Below, in pieces: positions 6,688 through 15,314 of a stretch of 64,000 nucleotides of DNA. Position 1 is the stretch's first letter. Each line of letters begins with the position of its first letter. This DNA is from Nocardiopsis sinuspersici (GTDB lineage Bacteria; Actinomycetota; Actinomycetes; Streptosporangiales; Streptosporangiaceae): positions 248,001 to 312,000 of the forward strand of contig VWVT01000008.1 in assembly GCA_008638415.1 (NCBI GenBank), in the 5' to 3' direction. The notes under the pieces are model-generated. The model ran no database searches. It was given only the letters and a program-made list of their open reading frames with translations, and was not told the origin of the DNA. A program made the position numbers and the translations under genes.

Positions 6688-8072
6688 ATGCCCGCCCGCA
6701 TCAGCCCGGTTGGCTCGTGGCCGTCGTCCTGGGCAGCGCGGTCTTCCTCGCGCTGTTCGACAGCACCGCGGTGGCTACCGCGCTGCCGGCCATCGGGCGT
6801 GAACTGGAGATCAGCTCAGCGAACCTGACGTGGGTGGTCAACGCCTACTCACTCGGACTGGGGTGTTTCGTCCTGGTCGGCGGTCGTATCGCCGACCTCA
6901 TCGGGCGCCGCCTCACACTGGTCATCGGTCTCAGCCTGCTAGCCGCGGCGTCGGCCCTGGCCGGTACGGCGCCGGTCTTCGGAGTGCTGCTGGCCGCCCG
7001 GGTGCTGCAGGGAGTCGCGGCGGCGCTGGCCCTACCCGCCGCTCTGGCCCTGACCGGGCAATTGTTCGTCCAGGAGCCGATGCGCAGCCGTGCCTTCGCG
7101 GTCAACGCGGTCGCCGGCAGCGCCGCCGGGCTGCTCGGGGTCATCGCGGGCGGGACCGTCACCACGGTCGTGGGGTGGCGGTGGATCTTCCTGTGTGCGG
7201 CCGTGCCCGCGGTCCTCGCCGTGCTGGCCGCGATCGCACTCCTCCCCCGCGATGCCCAGAAGCCTCGACGCAGAACGCTGGACTTGCTCGGCGTCGCACT
7301 GGCCGCCGCTGGCCTGGCGGGGGTGCTCTACGGGCTCACCTCAGCCGGCCAAGAGCAGCCCCTGCATGCGTGGTTGCCCGCGGCTGCCCTGGGTGGCGCA
7401 CTCTTGGGGCTCTTCGTCCTTCGGCAGGTCAAGGCCACCGATCCGCTCCTGAACCTGTCGCTACTGAGATCCCCGCGAACCCTGGGCGGCAGTTTGGGCA
7501 TCGCTGCTCACTCCGCCGCCTACACGGCCGTGAGCGTGATCGGAAGTCTGCAGATGCAACTGGCCGCAGGGGCCACACCCGCCCAAGCCGGCCTGCTGCT
7601 CTCCCCGGTGCTGGTCATCGTCATCATCGCCAGTGCGTTGATCGGTCCCGTACTGCGCCGCTTCGGCACCCGCCTCATCGCGGGAGCCAGTCTTGTACTC
7701 AGCGGAGCGGCCCTGGCCGTACCGGCCGCTGTGTCCTCCTCGGCCCCGCTGTGGGCCTATGGGCTGGCGCTCACCGTGTGGGCGGCCCTTGGCGGCGGGA
7801 TCAACCACGTCGCCCTGACGCGTGAGACTATCGGGAACGCACCCTCGGGCCAACGCGGGGCCATCTCGGGCATCTTCGAGACCGCCACGCATATCGGCGG
7901 TGCCCTCGCCCTCGCGATCTACGCCGGGGCCCTGGCCGCCGGCGGCTTCTCCGCGGCCTACCTGTGGGCCATCGCGTTCTCGGTCGCCGGAGCCGCCGCG
8001 GTCTTTCTGCTCATCCCACGGCCATCCGCGCGAGAATGCGACGCAGCCCCCGGCGACCGCTCCACGCCCTGA
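6681..8072 (+). CDS. MFS transporter, DHA2-type drug exporter family
   Basis: A 463-residue integral membrane protein with about 14 predicted helices. It shows the DHA2-type signatures LFDSTAVATALPAIGRE at the first helix (D in motif D1), WVVNAYSL, GGRIADLIGRR (motif A) and LAARVLQGVAAALALPAAL (motif C-like). Family members export hydrophobic drugs or secondary metabolites with protons. The ATG at 6681 overlaps the stop of the upstream sulfotransferase remnant, which suggests translational coupling in the ancestor. The gene appears intact, so the operon lost its enzyme but kept its exporter. Confidence 0.85.
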   Translation: MVNARPHQPGWLVAVVLGSAVFLALFDSTAVATALPAIGRELEISSANLTWVVNAYSLGLGCFVLVGGRIADLIGRRLTLVIGLSLLAAASALAGTAPVFGVLLAARVLQGVAAALALPAALALTGQLFVQEPMRSRAFAVNAVAGSAAGLLGVIAGGTVTTVVGWRWIFLCAAVPAVLAVLAAIALLPRDAQKPRRRTLDLLGVALAAAGLAGVLYGLTSAGQEQPLHAWLPAAALGGALLGLFVLRQVKATDPLLNLSLLRSPRTLGGSLGIAAHSAAYTAVSVIGSLQMQLAAGATPAQAGLLLSPVLVIVIIASALIGPVLRRFGTRLIAGASLVLSGAALAVPAAVSSSAPLWAYGLALTVWAALGGGINHVALTRETIGNAPSGQRGAISGIFETATHIGGALALAIYAGALAAGGFSAAYLWAIAFSVAGAAAVFLLIPRPSARECDAAPGDRSTP

Positions 8073-8342
8073 CACCACCGGCAGCGTCGGCACTGGGCGA
8101 TCGATCTGGCTGACACCCGTAGAGTGCGCGAACAAGCAACCGAGCACTGTGGCTTGAGAATCCGGCAACACAGCCCTGCCAAACTCAATACAGGCCGAGA
8201 GCCTCCATCACACTCGGCACGAAGCACGTCATGTGGGGCGCTGGCGGGCGGACGCGGGCCCCTGGGCGGCCGGGCCCGCAGGGTCACGGAACGGCAGAAT
8301 GCTCCGCGAGGTCCCCTCCACCTGTACGAGACCTTGCACTGG

Positions 8343-8359
8343 GGAGCACACACGGAGCA
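8343..8359. repeat. GGAGCAC direct repeat pair (putative integrase arm site)
   Basis: Two copies of GGAGCA(C/T), starting at 8343 and 8354, are spaced exactly 11 bp apart. They sit about 70 bp left of the tRNA-derived repeat. The same 11-bp-spaced pair recurs at 8591 and 24020, always near an att-like core. Arm-type binding sites of tyrosine integrases have this arrangement; the role is inferred. Confidence 0.5.
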
Positions 8360-8413
8360 TTCCAGGCCCCGATCGGTGCCGCGCGCCTTGCCTGTTCGAC
8401 TCGTACGTCCTGT

Positions 8414-8477
8414 TGACCTGGGGTTTTGTGGCGCACCCGGCAGGATTCGAACCTGCGGCCATCGGATGAGAAGTTCG
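8414..8477 (-). other. att-like site: 3' part of tRNA-Arg(UCU)
   Basis: Read on the minus strand this contains the 3' half of a tRNA: part of the anticodon arm, variable region, T arm GCAGGTTCGAATCCTGC and acceptor strand ending GCCA. It matches 24092-24155 at 59 of 64 positions in the same orientation. The 5' half of the tRNA is absent and the anticodon loop has a C at position 37, so this is not a functional tRNA gene. Integrase arm-like repeats lie on both sides, as expected for an attP-like site or for a junction between two tandem elements. Confidence 0.7.
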
Positions 8478-8590
8478 CCGGTTACGTACCGTGGCGTGTC
8501 GCTACGTACCGTTTCATGTCACCCCATCCGATCCGCCGTGCCGCCTGGCGTCATGTCATGCTGCCCGGTGTCGCCCAGTTCCGAAACCGC

Positions 8591-8608
8591 GGAGCACGAA
8601 CGGAGCAC
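8591..8608. repeat. GGAGCAC direct repeat pair (putative integrase arm site)
   Basis: Two exact GGAGCAC copies, starting at 8591 and 8602, are 11 bp apart and lie about 115 bp right of the att-like core. They match the pairs at 8343 and 24020. Confidence 0.5.
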
Positions 8609-8690
8609 GCACGCCCTGTCGCTGGCGTCCGATGGCACCTCACGAGGTTCTCGTTCGACGTTCGGCCGCCGACCGCGCGGTGCCCGGCGG

Positions 8691-9338
8691 TCACAAGGGC
8701 GTTCGCCTGCCGATGGGGACGGTCAGCAGCCGGAAGTCGCCCCGGCGGCCTTCCAACCGGGAGTACCACGACCACGTACACCGGTACGCGCCGCGCAGCG
8801 TAAGGGCCTCTTCCCGCTTGGCGGTGGTGCCCTGGCCGGCGTAGGGGCGCCAGGCGCGGACGCCCGCCAGGCGGGCGCCTTCGTAGAGGCGGAAGGCGTC
8901 GTGGATGGCGGTCCGGTGGTGGTCGGGGCGTTTCCAGTACAGGGCGTCGTTGATCAGGAGCAGGACGCCGCCGCTCCAGCCCAGGCGGTGGTCGGTCAGC
9001 CGTTCCAGGTCGCGGATGTCGCGGACCACGTCGTAGCAGGTCAGGTCCTGGGCGCTGTGGTTCTTGAGGGCGAAGCGCTCGCCCGCCACGGTCCCGCTCC
9101 AGGCCGCCCGGGGGTAGCGCAGCCGCAGGGCCAAGTGCACCCCCACTGCGGGGACGGACGCGCGCAGGTCCACGCGCTCGGTCCCTCGGCCGTCGCCGGG
9201 GTGGAGTTCCAGGGCCGGGTCGCAGGCGCGGATGCTGCGGGCGAGGGAGTGCACCAGGTCCGACTTGGACTGGAACACCGGCCGTGTGCGCCTCAGGTGC
9301 TCGATCCACGCCCCGAACCGGCTGCCCCAGTTACTCAT
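8691..9338 (-). CDS. Hypothetical protein, possibly nuclease-fold
   Basis: A 215-residue soluble protein starting at ATG 9338 (MSNWGSRFGAWIEHLR); a TTG nine bases upstream is the alternative. It has VHLALRLRYPRAAWSG, then FALKNHSAQDLTCYDVVRDI, a pattern reminiscent of the strand-acidic-xK core of PD-(D/E)XK proteins, and a basic C-terminus. Similar proteins are common in actinobacterial accessory DNA, but I cannot name a characterised family. It is the leftmost gene of the integrative element, read toward the att site. Confidence 0.6.
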   Translation of the reverse strand: MSNWGSRFGAWIEHLRRTRPVFQSKSDLVHSLARSIRACDPALELHPGDGRGTERVDLRASVPAVGVHLALRLRYPRAAWSGTVAGERFALKNHSAQDLTCYDVVRDIRDLERLTDHRLGWSGGVLLLINDALYWKRPDHHRTAIHDAFRLYEGARLAGVRAWRPYAGQGTTAKREEALTLRGAYRCTWSWYSRLEGRRGDFRLLTVPIGRRTPL

Positions 9339-9460
9339 GCCGGTCAACCTACAGTTGCACGACCACGCACGGTACAGGCTCCCTCGAACCCGGTACGCAC
9401 CGGAAAGTCCGGAAACACGTTTTCACCGAAGTCGACACGCATCACCACCTTCATCACACC

Positions 9461-9505
9461 CGGCGCGAAACGCGCCGTAGATACGGCATGCCGTATCTAC
9501 GGCGC
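9461..9505. terminator. 34-bp perfect palindrome with adjoining hairpin
   Basis: 9472-9505 is a perfect 34-bp palindrome with no spacer (GCGCCGTAGATACGGCA and its reverse complement). A second hairpin, CGGCGCG-AAA-CGCGCCG at 9461-9477, overlaps its left arm. It lies downstream of the minus-strand gene ending at 9524 and upstream of the one starting at 9338. A terminator is the simplest reading; an operator or a protein-binding palindrome of the mobile element is possible. Confidence 0.55.
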
Positions 9506-9523
9506 CTGCCGAGGCAGAGCTTC

Positions 9524-9733
9524 CTAGGTCGCGGGTGGCTCACCACCCCCGTCCTCAGATTTAGGAAGGGGGCGTATCAGGCGGAGAACCCGCAGAGCGC
9601 GGTGTCGGAGGAGAGGGTTGCGCGACCACACTGCAGGAACGACCACAAATAATACAACTAGCAGCAGGGGCCAGCTCGGGGCGGTGTCCAGCACGGCGAT
9701 CGCCACGTCGACCAGAGGGCGTGAAGGGGACAC
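9524..9733 (-). CDS. Small single-pass membrane protein
   Basis: A 69-residue protein with GTG start at 9733, preceded by an AAGGAA ribosome-binding site at good spacing. It has one clear transmembrane stretch, WPLLLVVLFVVVPAVW (aa 21-36), followed by a basic, presumably cytoplasmic tail RHRALRVLRLIRPLPKSED. No family is recognised. It is divergent from the HTH protein at 9929, with which it shares a 195-bp intergenic region. Confidence 0.55.
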   Translation of the reverse strand: MSPSRPLVDVAIAVLDTAPSWPLLLVVLFVVVPAVWSRNPLLRHRALRVLRLIRPLPKSEDGGGEPPAT

Positions 9734-9928
9734 GGCATTCCTTCCACAGAATCGAAACGGATTGGTGAGACCAGCTTCGACTCTGTGAAAGGAGAGATGG
9801 ACGGTCGGTGACGGGTACGTCCATCATCGGCCGAAACCTGACAGATGGCCACAGCGCCGGGCTGCGCCTGGCAGGATGTCTGACAGTTTCTGACACCACC
9901 GTACTCCCGGCTTGGAAGGAGCCACCGC

Positions 9929-10867
9929 ATGCCACGGCCCTGGAAGCGCCCTGATCTCCCGACAGGCCCGCTTGCCGACCTCAACCGCTCCTTGCATGAA
10001 CTACATCACCGGGCCGGATGGCTTTCCGCCCGTCAGATCCAGCGCTTCCTAGATGACAAGGGGGTGCCCATGTCCCACACCAAGATCCATGACACCCTCA
10101 TCAAACCCACGCTTCCAACCAAGGGCGCCGTTGAGATGATCGCTGAGGTTCTGGCTGAAGCCATCCGCGGCGCCAACGTTGACGCTGAAGTCCACCGCCT
10201 TCTCGAACTGTGGGACGCCGCCTCCCCTTTTTCACCCGCTCCCGTTGGTACTGAGATAAGGCATGACAGCGAGGCCGATGGTCCACGCGCTGTTGAGCCC
10301 TTGCACCCTGAGCAGAAGTTTTCGGCGAGCGTCGCCTTTCCCGACAATCGCAAGCAGGACGCCAGCCACGTTAGCGATCACATTGACTTCCGTAACTCCA
10401 CCTTCGTAGGTCCGGTTGTCGGCACAGTGAAAAATACACAGGACTTTGAGATCAGGCGAGAACAGCGCCACGACGACCTGGGGCCGCCACACCCTGGAGA
10501 GATTCAGACCACCACGGAACCGTCGCGCGCCGCAGGCCAGGACCTATTCGGCTCAATTACCGTGCCGCGCGATTACCGGGTCGCGGCCACTGCACATACA
10601 GGCAACAGCCAGTGTTCCCTACCGCTCCCTCTGGTCCTGCACGCACATGTTCCCCATCGGTTCCATATCGAGCATCTCCCTCCTGGTGCTAGCGGGCCAC
10701 GAACGCAGGAGGTGAGGTTCCGGTTCTGGCCCCCCATCGCCGGTGTGGATGATGCGAACGCCTGGCGATGCCCCTGCGACCGGCCCACCGGTGAGACAAC
10801 TGAGGGCCAAGGGCACTGGGAGATGCGGGTACCGATCAACCACTCTCGTCCCCCGAACCTGCACTGA
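9929..10867 (+). CDS. HTH-domain protein at the head of a putative defence module
   Basis: A 312-residue protein with a good AAGGAG site 8 bases before ATG 9929. Residues 10-95 form a helix-turn-helix-type N-terminal domain (LADLNRSLHELHHRAGWLSA, then QRFLDDKGVPMSHTKIHDTL) of the type fused to STAND NTPases in actinobacteria. Residues 150-170 contain HIDFRNSTFVGPVVGTVKN, a short hydrophobic motif that often links such HTH domains to effectors. The C-terminal 140 residues are unrecognised. Base composition is lower in GC than the flanks. The next gene follows after 245 bp on the same strand. Confidence 0.65.
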   Translation: MPRPWKRPDLPTGPLADLNRSLHELHHRAGWLSARQIQRFLDDKGVPMSHTKIHDTLIKPTLPTKGAVEMIAEVLAEAIRGANVDAEVHRLLELWDAASPFSPAPVGTEIRHDSEADGPRAVEPLHPEQKFSASVAFPDNRKQDASHVSDHIDFRNSTFVGPVVGTVKNTQDFEIRREQRHDDLGPPHPGEIQTTTEPSRAAGQDLFGSITVPRDYRVAATAHTGNSQCSLPLPLVLHAHVPHRFHIEHLPPGASGPRTQEVRFRFWPPIAGVDDANAWRCPCDRPTGETTEGQGHWEMRVPINHSRPPNLH

Positions 10868-11112
10868 ACTCCTGGGTTTTGCTGAGATTCCGCTTCTTTG
10901 AGACGGGTGCTGGGGCTGCCTCCCGTCACTCGCTCTCATGTCTGTCGGAGCGGAGATGCCTGTCCCTGAAGCTGCGCTACTCCGATCCATCCCTGGTCGG
11001 ATGTCGGTGCCGCCTGCAAGAATGTGGCGTAGCCGTCGTTGGGTTCACGACAGGAAAAAGTCGCGAGTCAGCGGGGTCGAAGGCTCAACGGGTTCGTGGA
11101 CTTGGGGATCAA

Positions 11113-14100
11113 ATGTCGGGGAAGCGTGCGGAAGAGCCTGAGCCGGGATCAGCGCGCGACTGGTACTTCGGTGACAGAGAGCCCCAGCTGCTCCCCACCC
11201 CCTGGCTCTCGGCCATGCGCTTCGAGGTTTTCGTTGAGCGGCTGTTGAAGGCACAGCCACTTCTCGGCACGGATGTGCGACACGTCGCGGATGTCGTTCG
11301 CTGGGGCGTCTCTGGTGATACTCAGGACGGCATCGACTTGTTCGGCCACTTCAATGATGGTGTGCCCGCAGCATGGCAGTGCAAGCACCTCACGTCCCTG
11401 CCACCAGCCCAAGTGCGCAAGGCGGTACAGGCACTGACGTTCAAGGGCGCCAAAGAGTTCTATCTCGTCTACGCCGATGTGGCGAAGGCTGGTGCACGCA
11501 AGGAGATCAAGAAGCATCCGGAATGGCAGTTGTGGGATCGGCGGGACTTGACCGTGAAGCTGCGTGAGCTGCCGGTGCAGATCCAGCGGGACATCCTTGA
11601 CGAGTTCTGGGGTCAGGAGGTCAGGCGGCTGTTTTTGGAGAGTTCGGACGACGCCTTCGTGCCGATCGAGACGTTCGCGGACAGCCGACGGCGCCCCGAG
11701 GTTGTGATGAACGATCTTGGTGCTCTCGCCGGCCGGACCATCGAGATGGACACGATGAGGGCTGCTTTCGACCGCTTTTCGGGCGATTTCCGGCAAGTCG
11801 TGGTAGTGACCGGACCCGGTGGCCGGGGGAAGTCTCGCCTCTTGACCGAGTCGCTTCTCGAACTGCGGGAGCGACAACCGCACCTGCTTGTCATCTGTCT
11901 GAGGCCCGGATGGGTGTTCAGTGAGAAGGCGATGGGTGAGCTTCGGGGCGGCGCTTCGGTGGTCGTAGTCGATGACGCTCACGTCGACATCGAGGCGCTC
12001 GCGCCGCTATTGAGGTTCGCGCGCAGTCGGGAAGACGTCCAAGTCGTTTTGGCGACTCGTCCGAGCGCGCTGGAAGCCGTTAACCAACAGGTGATCCTGG
12101 CGGGTTTCCGGCCTTCCGAGAGAACGAGTGTTTCGGTCGGTGAGCTCACGAGAACACAGGCGCAGAGTCTCGTGAGAGAACTCACGGACGGGATGGGGCT
12201 GGGTTTTGACTTGCGGTCCTACCTAGCAGGTCAGGCACAACACAGTCCGTACGTCGCAGTGATCACCACCAACCTCATCCGACACGGGGAGCTGACCGCA
12301 GCGCTCGCTGTTGACGCCAACCTGCGCGAAACGGTCCTTGCGCGATACCGCGACCTACGTGAGCCCGACATCGATGGGTTCGACGGCAGCACCACACACA
12401 AGGTCCTGGCCACCTACGCCGCACTCGGAGCAGTACCCCGTAAGGACCACGAACTGATGAACCAGATCGCAGATTTCTGCGACCTGCCACTCCCAGATCT
12501 GGTGCGGATTATCGCCTCGCTGACCGACCACGGTGTCCTCGTGGAACAGGGCGATGTGTTCCGGGTCGTACCGGACATCGTGGCCGACAGCATCCTTGAA
12601 GAACAAGCGGCTTGTGGCAACTTCGATACCGGGTTCGCCACCGAGCTCTGGAAAGCCTTCGGTCACGGAGAGCACCAGCACCGGCTGATGATGTCTCTCG
12701 GTGAACTCGACTGGCGCCTGTCCAGGTGCGACGGCCCCCGTGTGATGGATCGAATCTGGGCGACGATCCGTCAGCGCCTCCAGACGTTGACCTATGGCGA
12801 CTTGCACGACGAACTCGGCCACTTCCCACAGCTCGCGGCGACTCAACCGCGAGCACTGCTCGACGTGCTGGAGGACCTTCGTCTCCGACTGGATGAGGAG
12901 GATCAGAACAACACGCCAATCCCTCAGGGCAGTGGTGAACGGTTGTGGCGCCAACTCAGTGGTCTGCCACCCCTGGGTCGGGACGACGTTCGCAGCAAGC
13001 TACCTGCCCTGTACGCGCGTGCTGCCGTCCATGCACCCGAACTCCTCGAAACCGCCTTGGACGCGCTATGGGCTCTACACCAGCGCACCCCGCAGCCGTC
13101 CCACTCGAACCCAGAGAACGCACGGTGGGCGGTCGAGCAGCACCTCGGCAACCTGGTCAAACTCCCCGACCCTTCCTTCCCGGAACGCATCGTCGCGCAA
13201 GTCACCGGATGGCTCACCGAACCTGGCCAGGACGAAAGCGCCGCTACCCCGTTGTTCGCCCTCAAACCCCTTCTGGTGAAGGAAGAAGTCGTAACAGATC
13301 AGACAGCCCCACGGACGCTCTCGATGCAAGGAAAATCTATCTCCGCGACCGCGATGCGAACGGTACGCGACCAGATCCGAGCGCTCCTTCTCGACCAGGC
13401 CCTCTCCGAGAACCTTCACCACGCCTCTGAGGCCATCGAGCTGTTGCAGCAAGCCCTGCGTCAACCACACGGACACTTCGGCCAGGGAGTCGAGCCCCGC
13501 ATCATCCTCTCCTGGGAAGATGACGACCTGGCGACCATCACCGTGCTGACCGAGATCTCACGGCGAACACCCATCCCCGCTCTCCGCCGGCGCGTGCGCC
13601 ACACCCTCACCTGGCCAGCAGAGCGCGCAATGTCGTCACGCGTCATGCATGCCGCACTCACGACTCTGGCCGCACTCGACGGTGTCGACCACCTCGAGGA
13701 TGACGTCGCAGACGTCCTTTTCGGCAGATGGCTCACACCTACCAGGGTCCATCCGGACGACGTGCCCACACTCGAGGAGCTCGAAGCCTCCCGAGCAACA
13801 GAACGTGAGCGTCTAACAGGCCTGACCAAGAGCGAAATCCAGGCCGAGCGTGCTGAGCAGTCAAAACAGAAGGTCCACCGTCGGCACGAACTCGAAGACG
13901 CCAGAGACGATGACATTGTCCGGCGCCTCCTCGACTTGGACACGTTTGTTGAAATGCTTGACCTGCTAGACCGCACTGCCCGCGACGTTATCAACCTCCA
14001 TCACGACCGATCCTGCAACTTGTGGTCCATCTGGCAGCGCATCGCACAACGGGCACCAGAACTCCTCCTCGACATCATCCGCGGAATCGCTGACCGGGAA

Positions 14101-15162
14101 CCCGGGCCCCTCGACCGAGGCTTGCAGCACCTGATCAACCTCATGCTGCAGCACAATCCCCATGAAGCCTTGATGTGGCTCCAGGAGGCTGTCGTCAGCG
14201 AGCGCACAGCCGTAAAAACGGCGATCGCTCACGGATTCGACCGCAACGCCTGGGACCACGTCGACGGCCTGTATGCCCTCTGGGTTACGGGCACCAGTGA
14301 TCCCGATCCCAAGGTTGCAAACGAGTTTCTCAGTGCAGGTGGCCCCTACCTTCGCGCAGCGCCACTGGAAGCTGTCCCGTTCATGCTCGGTAAAGACATC
14401 ACCGATACCGCCGCCACCTGTGCTCTATCAGAAGCCAGCGGCCTCGACGCAGCATCGTACGGAGCTGGACTCACCAGGGAAGAGGCCACCGCAGTTCTCC
14501 GGCTCATCGCACGCGCTGACTACGGGGCCTATGAGATCGAGAACGCGCTCACGGGAATCGCGTCCTCCCACCCCGACCTCGTACTCGACCACTTCACTGA
14601 ACAGGACGCCGCAGATATCGCGCTACCCGTCGACCTGCACGACCTCGGAGCTGTCTATGACAACCACTCCACCGCGCTCGCATCCTGGCTCCGCCAGAAT
14701 CTCTCTCTCGACCCCACCGTTCAAGACCGCCTCGGCCGCGTGGTCGCCACAGCCACTAACGATCGTCTAACCCAGGCTCAGGGGACGGCTCTCATTGAAA
14801 TCCTCCCCGAACTCGACGCGGACTACCTCTTGGCCCTGACCCAGGTACTGAGAAGCGTCGATACGTGGCCGTTGTACCATCCGGTTCTTGCTGAGGCGAT
14901 CATGACGCGTGCTCGCCAAAACGACGTCCACCACAAGGTTCGGGAGAGCTACCGGGACAGATTGCATCCGAGCCATTGGGGTGGCTGGAACGGCGAATCC
15001 TCGGAACTCACCGATGCTCTTGATCGCGCGCGACAGGCCGCGAGCCAAGTCCAGGATCCAGACCTTCGATCCGACTACGAGTGGGCCATAAATATAATTC
15101 AGAGCACCATCGACGCTGACCGTCGGCGTCACCAAGAGGACACTGAAAACGGGTGGGACTGA
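11113..15162 (+). CDS. Mrr-like nuclease / P-loop NTPase giant protein (Avs/STAND-like)
   Basis: A 1349-residue protein. Residues 30-165 form a restriction-endonuclease-like (Mrr-type PD-(D/E)XK) domain: E38 in FEVFVERLL, D75 in DGIDLFG and the QxK motif in WQCK (Q89, K91). Residues 205-480 form a P-loop NTPase: Walker A GPGGRGKS (234-241), Walker B VVVVDDAH (283-290) and VVLATRPS (311-318). The remaining 850 residues are alpha-helical repeat-like. This nuclease-NTPase-repeat order is that of antiviral STAND/Avs proteins, where the repeats sense phage proteins. ATG 11113 is preferred over the upstream open frame because protein-like sequence begins there and GGGGA precedes it. Confidence 0.75.
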   Translation: MSGKRAEEPEPGSARDWYFGDREPQLLPTPWLSAMRFEVFVERLLKAQPLLGTDVRHVADVVRWGVSGDTQDGIDLFGHFNDGVPAAWQCKHLTSLPPAQVRKAVQALTFKGAKEFYLVYADVAKAGARKEIKKHPEWQLWDRRDLTVKLRELPVQIQRDILDEFWGQEVRRLFLESSDDAFVPIETFADSRRRPEVVMNDLGALAGRTIEMDTMRAAFDRFSGDFRQVVVVTGPGGRGKSRLLTESLLELRERQPHLLVICLRPGWVFSEKAMGELRGGASVVVVDDAHVDIEALAPLLRFARSREDVQVVLATRPSALEAVNQQVILAGFRPSERTSVSVGELTRTQAQSLVRELTDGMGLGFDLRSYLAGQAQHSPYVAVITTNLIRHGELTAALAVDANLRETVLARYRDLREPDIDGFDGSTTHKVLATYAALGAVPRKDHELMNQIADFCDLPLPDLVRIIASLTDHGVLVEQGDVFRVVPDIVADSILEEQAACGNFDTGFATELWKAFGHGEHQHRLMMSLGELDWRLSRCDGPRVMDRIWATIRQRLQTLTYGDLHDELGHFPQLAATQPRALLDVLEDLRLRLDEEDQNNTPIPQGSGERLWRQLSGLPPLGRDDVRSKLPALYARAAVHAPELLETALDALWALHQRTPQPSHSNPENARWAVEQHLGNLVKLPDPSFPERIVAQVTGWLTEPGQDESAATPLFALKPLLVKEEVVTDQTAPRTLSMQGKSISATAMRTVRDQIRALLLDQALSENLHHASEAIELLQQALRQPHGHFGQGVEPRIILSWEDDDLATITVLTEISRRTPIPALRRRVRHTLTWPAERAMSSRVMHAALTTLAALDGVDHLEDDVADVLFGRWLTPTRVHPDDVPTLEELEASRATERERLTGLTKSEIQAERAEQSKQKVHRRHELEDARDDDIVRRLLDLDTFVEMLDLLDRTARDVINLHHDRSCNLWSIWQRIAQRAPELLLDIIRGIADREPGPLDRGLQHLINLMLQHNPHEALMWLQEAVVSERTAVKTAIAHGFDRNAWDHVDGLYALWVTGTSDPDPKVANEFLSAGGPYLRAAPLEAVPFMLGKDITDTAATCALSEASGLDAASYGAGLTREEATAVLRLIARADYGAYEIENALTGIASSHPDLVLDHFTEQDAADIALPVDLHDLGAVYDNHSTALASWLRQNLSLDPTVQDRLGRVVATATNDRLTQAQGTALIEILPELDADYLLALTQVLRSVDTWPLYHPVLAEAIMTRARQNDVHHKVRESYRDRLHPSHWGGWNGESSELTDALDRARQAASQVQDPDLRSDYEWAINIIQSTIDADRRRHQEDTENGWD

Positions 15163-15314
15163 CGAACTGGATGTTGCGCAATGACATCACTCCTGAAGAG
15201 ATCGAGCATCTGTGTGAGGTGGGACCCTATGCATCGCAACCTGAGACATAACCCGGTGCCGCTGGTCTGCACCGAATCGGCAACGGCCTGTTCTGAAGCT
15301 GACCTGTCAAGAAG

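Noticed and set aside
8422..8477. A functional tRNA gene
   Set aside because: Only the 3' half of tRNA-Arg(UCU) is present. D arm and 5' acceptor strand are missing here and degenerate at 24092.
8124..9527. 467-codon plus-strand open frame
   Set aside because: It runs through the att site and antisense to the 8691-9338 gene; the protein is proline/glycine/valine-rich without any domain.
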